64,000 nt of DNA from Telmatactis stephensoni (Eukaryota > Cnidaria > Anthozoa > Actiniaria > Isophelliidae). Shown in pieces: positions 59,051 to 64,000 of this stretch (its first letter is position 1; each line of letters starts with the position of its first letter). The notes beneath the pieces are model-generated. The model did not search any database. It saw nothing but the letters and a program-made list of their open reading frames with translations, and was not told where the DNA came from. The stretch is taken from positions 372,001-436,000 of the forward strand of contig JALIZF010001830.1 of NCBI GenBank assembly GCA_029948255.1, in the 5' to 3' direction. Made by a program: the position numbers and the translations under genes.

Positions 59051-62000
59051 AATAAAAGGAAGCTAAAGAGGAAGGAAGCAAGAAGGGAGGAAGAACGGAA
59101 GAACGAAAGAACGAAAGAACGAAAGAAAGAAAGAAAGAAAGAAAGAAAGAAAAAAAGGAAGGAAGGAAGGAAGAGAGTGAGAAAGAAAGAAAGGAAGGAA
59201 GGAAGAAAAGAAAAGAAATGAGCTCGCGTACTATAATTACCAAACCACAGGTGTATTTCCCCTCTGGTGATTGAGAAAAGTTATCGTGCAAAAATTTCCA
59301 GAATATTTTTGTAGGACCGTGGTGAATAGAAAGCGCTGCAGATTTCTGGCCTCGGATCCACAATTCTCCCCAAAAACATATTTAATCCCTAAAAATGAAT
59401 GCTTGCTATGTAGACTAGGTTTTTATCACAATTAATCAGTTTCTCGCTTTCTGATTGGTCGAGAACTATGGTAAATAAGAGTCCATACCAACAATTTGCG
59501 TCATCAGTTTGATTTTGCGCTCGCTCGCTCGCTCTCCAAGCTATAGTTTCACAAGCAATTACTGCCCCAATATTTGTGGAAGAAAACAAACTTACAATGG
59601 TTTTCCGTGGTATGGACTGTTATTCACCAACATTTACGTCACACATGGTCAAAATGTTATGGACTCACGAAGCGTAGCCAAGTGGGTCCACAACATTTTG
59701 ACTTTAAATTTGTTTGCGTACAATGGTAAACAAGAGGTAAATATAATTAGTAAATAAAAGTCCTTACCACAGAAAATCATTGAAAATTTATTAAATTTCA
59801 GAACAAAACTCACCATTCATTCTGGCCATATGCATTGAAAAAGTGCGAGCCATTTTCCAAATGGGTTCATTCCATTCATCGTCTCATATTTATGACCGTG
59901 TCTGATAGATTGAGACTTATGTCTCTTATAGTAAATTCCAATAACCACTATCGCAGAAATTAAAAGTATAAAAACCAGCCCAACTACGAGTCCAATAATG
60001 AGTACTGTATTATCACGGGGGTGCTTTTCTGTAGGTGTTTCTTTGGTTTTGACAGGTGGTATCCATGGTAACGCGTTGAAGTCAGAGTCTGCGGCAACTA
60101 TACGTTGGAATGCTGTATAGTATTTGTCAGGATGTAAAGGTACATTGTGATATTCGTGATGTCCTGTAACAGAGTGAATTGTGTGAGAAAATAGAGAGCT
60201 TAAGATTAATGTAAATAAACGGGAAACGGTAGACGACAGAGAGGATCGCGCGACTTCCTTTTTCGCGCATGGCTGAGGCGCGCTTTGCACGTAAATGTGA
60301 GTAATTTCTAGCGTTTACGTACAACTTGAAATGACGTCACGTGATCCACTCTGCCGTCTGCCGTCTCCCGTCTACCTGAAGCTTAAGCTCGCTAATGTCT
60401 TTTTACTTGGCATTAAAGTTATCACACACCGTCAAAATTGAGGTGATTTTACACCGCGCAGCAACTGGTAGTGCAACGATGTTCGGATACAATCGTTAAG
60501 CCCAAACACACGATATGCAACATTGCGCGCAACACAGTTGCACCGTGTGTCCATCCCTGCAATAGTTGCGCGCAACAGTTGAAGGTTTAGGATCGACTTC
60601 TACTTCTGCAATATTTTATGCAACATTGCGTGCAATATTGCAAGGGTGGAAACACGGTGTAACTGTGTTGCGCCCAATATTGTAGGGGTGGTTACACGGT
60701 GCAACTGTGTTGCGCGCAATATTGCATGCAGGGGTAGACATACGGTGTAACTGTGTTGTGCGCAATATTGCAGGGGTGGACACACGGTGCAACTGTGTTG
60801 TGCGCAATATTGCAGGGATGGACACACGGTGTAACTGTGTTGTGCGCAATATTGCAGGGGTGGACACACGGTGCAACTGTGCTGCGCGCAATATTGCAGG
60901 GCTTCCTGAACGTGTTGTCGAGTTGTCATGGAAAAAATACATTGTACAAACAAGTGTCATTTATTCGTCAATTCGGAACCTGGAAGACTAAGCGGCGCCA
61001 TTTTCATATCTCTCCCCCACCCCGACATTTCCACTCAGCTAGCAAAGCAGGGAATAAGTAACCAATCACGAAAACCCTACCGTCCACAGTTCTTCTAGCT
61101 CTCCCAGGTATTTCATAAGACCTCCCATCACCGAGTACAAACTCTTTTTTCTCGTTTATTTTGAAGACAGCAGCGATGTAAGGAAGACTTGTGCCATCTT
61201 CGTAAGGACCAATGTCACTAAAGGTGTATGATGTTGTTTTTTCACCTGGTGAATGGTTTTTTTTGGAGCTCTAAAGCTATGATTTGAACGTACCTAAAGA
61301 AAAGCAATGAAAATTATATTAGATACATAATGAGTAATATCAAACAATTATTCTGATTCCTTGGGCTTCCTGTGGTGGTCTAGTTGAGCGACCTAACGAT
61401 ACAATAGCCTGTGAACAGGCTCTCCCCTTTCCCCTCTTCCATTCTTTTGTTTTCTATTGTTTAGTTAGTGCTATTTTGTACTAAATAGTGCAAAGTATTG
61501 CACACTTTTAGTGTTTGACTCTAGTCTAGAGTGGTTTTCATAAACCCGTGAAACAAAGTGTACTAATCAATTCAAAGTGTAATAAAGTGTAATAGTCAAG
61601 AAATACAGAGTGGTTTTCATTAGCCCGTGAAACAAAGTGTATTAGTTAAATTGTAATAGTCGAATGACAACAAAAGAACACAATGGAATTAGGGAGTATT
61701 AGGATGTAATATGCTAAAGTGTGTTTCACGGGTTAATGAAAACCACTCTAATAGAAAACATGGGTTTAGAGTGATTTTCACCGGACTGTGAAATAGTTAC
61801 TAAGCAAATAGACACTAATAGACTCTGCACCCATTGTTTTCTTTTGTTGCAATACAACTATTAGACACTATTAGACACTAACTATTAGTAATTGTTTCAC
61901 AGTCCGATGAAAATCACTCTATGAAAACCACTCTATTATCCGTTAACTAAGAATTCACTCAGGCATAAACTAGAGTGATTTTCACCGGACTGTGAAATAG

Positions 62001-63267
62001 TTACTAAGCTAATAGACACTAGTAGACTCTGCACCCATTGTTTTCTTTTGTTGCAATACAACTATTAGACACTATTAAACACTGACTATTATATATTAAT
62101 TGTTTCACAGTCCGATGAAAATCACTCTACACAAAGGAAAACAAAAACCACTAGATACCTTGCTATTGTTATTTGCACGGTTCTGCTTCAGTGATATCAA
62201 CTAGTTTGTACATAATAGTGCAATAAGACAATACCTATTAAGTTTTATTTCACGGATATATGGCGTGCACTCTATGATATTTTTTGACCACTTACTTGAC
62301 TTTTTTACCATTTCTCAAATACTCAATGTTATGCACTGGGACTACTATAGTACTATGTGTTGTGTGCAGTTTTGCCGGTGGTGGATAGGTTGGTGGATCA
62401 GAAACTAAAAAAAAAATGCATAACAAGACTACGTTTAAATTTTTGTTAATACAATACAACGTAGGATACAGTAGGCTCAATTTTGGATTTAGAAGTTTGA
62501 AAAGGGTACAACAAGCTCAAAGCAAGATAGCGGTTTATCTACAAAAAACTAATTTCTGAAAAATTATTTCATATTTAAAATTGGAAAATTCTTTGGAGAA
62601 TACCAAAATAATTGCTTGAGTTACGGAGCAAAAGGCTATTCTCGGGATTCTGGTATGGTTGGAATAAAAAGAGAGAGAGAGAGAGGGGTGGGGGGGGGGG
62701 GGGAGGGGGATGAGGAGTAAAATGTCATCATGCATCGGGGTTATATTCCATCAGACAATTCCTCTTTAGGAAAGCAGTGACACAAGTGCTGACTACCAGG
62801 TACTTTTTCACAAATGTTTCTAATTTGTTCTCATGGAAAGGATTAGAAACGCTACTACTAACCTCAGTCAGTAAACTTGCATGATTTTCCTTTAAGTATC
62901 CCTTTGTTCGGGATTTTTGTATCACTAAGTCTGTGTAATTAGGCAAATAAATAATCAATCGATTGATTGTACTTACGGTCAATTTCCAACATTTTACTTG
63001 CTGGTGCTTCTATTCCGGCAGATCTGTTAATTCCAATACAAGTGTAGTTCCCAGCATGCCTTTCTCGTGATACTTTGGTTAATATGACACTTGAAGTGTC
63101 CCTTGTTTTTTTTCTTGGACCTTGAAACGCTTGTAGTATTCCCTCCTTTCCATTGAATTGCCACACGAAACGTGACCGCGGGAATGACTCTACGCTGCAC
63201 GTTATGTTAACAGTTTCGCCTTCTTTTACAGGATATTTCGAAAATGTGATGCTTACGGCAGAAATAT
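53986..63267 (-). CDS. Receptor-type tyrosine phosphatase, 3' part (5' end outside window)
   Basis: Twelve exons: 63267-62977, 62404-62296, 61293-61081, 60163-59814, 58709-58339, 57804-57517, 57133-56866, 56573-56239, 55666-55541, 55287-55136, 54564-54429 and 54165-53986, about 938 residues. Order: an Ig domain ([29 protein letters not shown]), an FN3-like membrane-proximal region ([14 protein letters not shown]), a TM helix ([17 protein letters not shown]), then two PTP domains. D1 is complete: [27 protein letters not shown] and the QTEQQ loop. D2 keeps [17 protein letters not shown] and a MVQTK glutamine loop, but its WPD loop reads [11 protein letters not shown]. Two frame breaks are seen: one extra base in an A8 run at 61257-61264 and one missing near 59853-59856; both corrections restore exon phase. 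It acts at the plasma membrane on phosphotyrosine. The exact subtype is unresolved because upstream ectodomain exons lie beyond the window. Confidence 0.9.
54675..54985. repeat. CACGGTCACGG-type degenerate repeat in a phosphatase intron
   Basis: Words such as GGCACGGTCACGGCACGG and CCGTGCCGTGACCGTG recur in both orientations through a GC-rich stretch. It can form many alternative stems. It lies in the intron between the last two D2 exons that flank the P-loop junction. Confidence 0.7.
58003..58316. repeat. (ATTGT)n pentanucleotide array
   Basis: TTGTATTGTATTGTATTG and variants fill the intron between the first two D1 exons. Apparent Ile/Tyr- or Cys/Val-rich peptides are artefacts. Confidence 0.97.
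58736..59216. repeat. (GAAA)n/(GGAA)n purine tract
   Basis: A long strand-asymmetric purine run of GAAA, GGAA and GAAC words lies in the intron between the TM exon and the first D1 exon. It has no coding content. Confidence 0.95.
60180..60396. mobile_element. MITE with GGGAAACGG ends, copy 2
   Basis: GAGCTTAAG..ACGGGAAACGGTAGACGACAG is mirrored by CTGCCGTCTCCCGT..AGCTTAAGCTC. It is the same family as 49527-49712 and lies directly upstream of the TM exon in a phosphatase intron. Confidence 0.65.
60618..60901. repeat. 42-bp tandem repeat in a phosphatase intron
   Basis: The unit is GCAGGGGTGGACACACGGTG, then CAACTGTGTTGTGCGCAATATT, about six copies. Because 42 is divisible by three, several frames stay open on both strands; none is a gene. 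Related words recur at about 63340-63400. Confidence 0.9.
61526..61756. mobile_element. AGAGTGGTTTTCAT inverted-repeat element
   Basis: AGAGTGGTTTTCATAAACCC at the left is mirrored by GGGTTAATGAAAACCACTCT at the right. An internal copy of the terminus near 61609 suggests nesting or a partial duplication. Confidence 0.6.
61767..61921. mobile_element. TA-flanked MITE, copy A
   Basis: TAGAGTGATTTTCACCGGAC at the left is mirrored at the right, with TA at both ends. It is nearly identical to 61971-62129, so one probably arose recently from the other or from a common source. Confidence 0.75.
61971..62129. mobile_element. TA-flanked MITE, copy B
   Basis: Same termini and same core as copy A (AGACTCTGCACCCATTGTTT), only 50 bp downstream and in the same orientation. 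The TA flanks suggest Tc1/mariner-type mobilisation. Confidence 0.75.
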
Positions 63268-63747
63268 CTGAAAGAAAACAAACGACGAAAATTAAAGGCC
63301 CGGACACAGGTTTAAGATCATCATCAGCAATTTATTCTGCAAAAATGCGCGCAACATTACAGGGGTGGACACATAGTACAACGATGTTGAAGGCAACGTA
63401 GAAAAAAGTTGCATAAATACATGTGACACGCAATTCAACTATAAGGTCCGGACATACACCTGCATGATAAAACTTCTTGCAACGTTGCGCATGCGCACAG
63501 CAAGATCTTTTGGGGGATGTCACACGATGCAATTCTTGTAACATTCCAGGCAAAGAGCCCGAGGGCGAAGCCAAGCTCGAACATGTCTGGTTTTTGAGAT
63601 TTGATTATTTACTTTCTTCATCCTGCATTCTATCAAAGGTTGTACATACAAACTGTATTTTAATACTAATAGTCACGAGAGGAAAACAACTTCATTACAA
63701 AAAAAACAATAACTTCATTACAAAAAAAAAGAACCAATCAAACAAAA
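63268..63747. other. Phosphatase intron sequence
   Basis: No exon is recognised upstream of the Ig exon within the window. The stretch contains GCGCAACATTACAGGGGTGG-type sequence related to the 42-bp repeat at 60618-60901. Confidence 0.5.
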
Positions 63748-63870
63748 ATAAATAAATAAATAAATAAATAAACAAACAAATAAATAAATAAATAGATAAA
63801 TAAATAAATAAAATAAATAAATACAAACAAACAAAGAAACAAACAAATAAATAAATAAGAAACGAAAAAC
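63748..63870. repeat. (AAAT)n/(AAAC)n tract
   Basis: A simple tetranucleotide repeat. Phe/Leu/Ile-rich minus-strand frames across it are artefacts. Confidence 0.95.
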
Positions 63871-64000
63871 AAACATACAAACAAACAAATAAACAATAAC
63901 AACAATGAGAAAGTACTCCAGAGAGAAAAGCGTGACGAGTAAAATGCTACTATCATTGTTTAAAAATTATACTAAACTATTCGCACAGTATATAATCATT

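Noticed and set aside
60600..61061. Overlapping frames with repeated [18 protein letters not shown] peptides
   Set aside because: All frames of the 42-bp repeat are open; no start context, splice signals or family match.

Overview
The window looks like nuclear DNA of an early-branching animal, most likely an anthozoan cnidarian (stony coral or sea anemone). It is AT-rich, its genes have many short GT-AG introns, its proteins resemble vertebrate orthologues, and it is packed with small palindromic DNA transposons. The taxon is inferred from general character only.

Layout. 1-5.4 kb: non-coding with tandem repeats. 5.5-20.4 kb, + strand: a PRDM9-like gene (SSXRD-like motif, zinc knuckle, PR/SET domain, about 12 C2H2 fingers). 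One intron of its apparent N-terminal part holds an 8,965-bp DNA transposon (7250-16214) with 473-bp terminal inverted repeats (TIRs) and a perfect 6-bp target duplication. The transposon carries two convergent genes: a DDE integrase-like transposase (501 aa) and a six-exon HECT E3 ubiquitin ligase (853 aa) with sixteen 11-residue repeats. 20.4-25.1 kb: repeats, a hAT fragment and a 1.7-kb near-perfect palindrome flanked by TTAA. 25.1-40.3 kb, - strand: ERMP1, an ER M28 metallopeptidase in ten exons. Its 7.5-kb intron holds a 5-kb insertion with an intact Crypton-type tyrosine recombinase, embedded in a 95-bp minisatellite. 41.2-42.5 kb, - strand: IFT25/HSPB11. 42.7-46.6 kb: repeats. 46.6-47.4 kb, - strand: a TPR protein with a possible lipidated N-terminus. 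49.8-51.8 kb, + strand: a secreted VWA protein. 54.0-63.3 kb, - strand: the 3' part of a receptor tyrosine phosphatase (Ig, FN3-like, TM, two PTP domains) whose 5' end lies beyond the window.

The most striking item is the E3-ligase-carrying transposon. Both of its genes begin at the inner edges of the two TIRs, so the TIRs probably act as twin promoters. It sits inside a gene of the PRDM9 type, whose vertebrate relatives direct meiotic recombination.

Single-base frame breaks recur in the host genes, mostly in homopolymer runs, but none occurs in the transposon genes. These probably reflect residual assembly error, though pseudogenisation cannot be excluded. Exon boundaries were placed by hand from splice-site and phase agreement.
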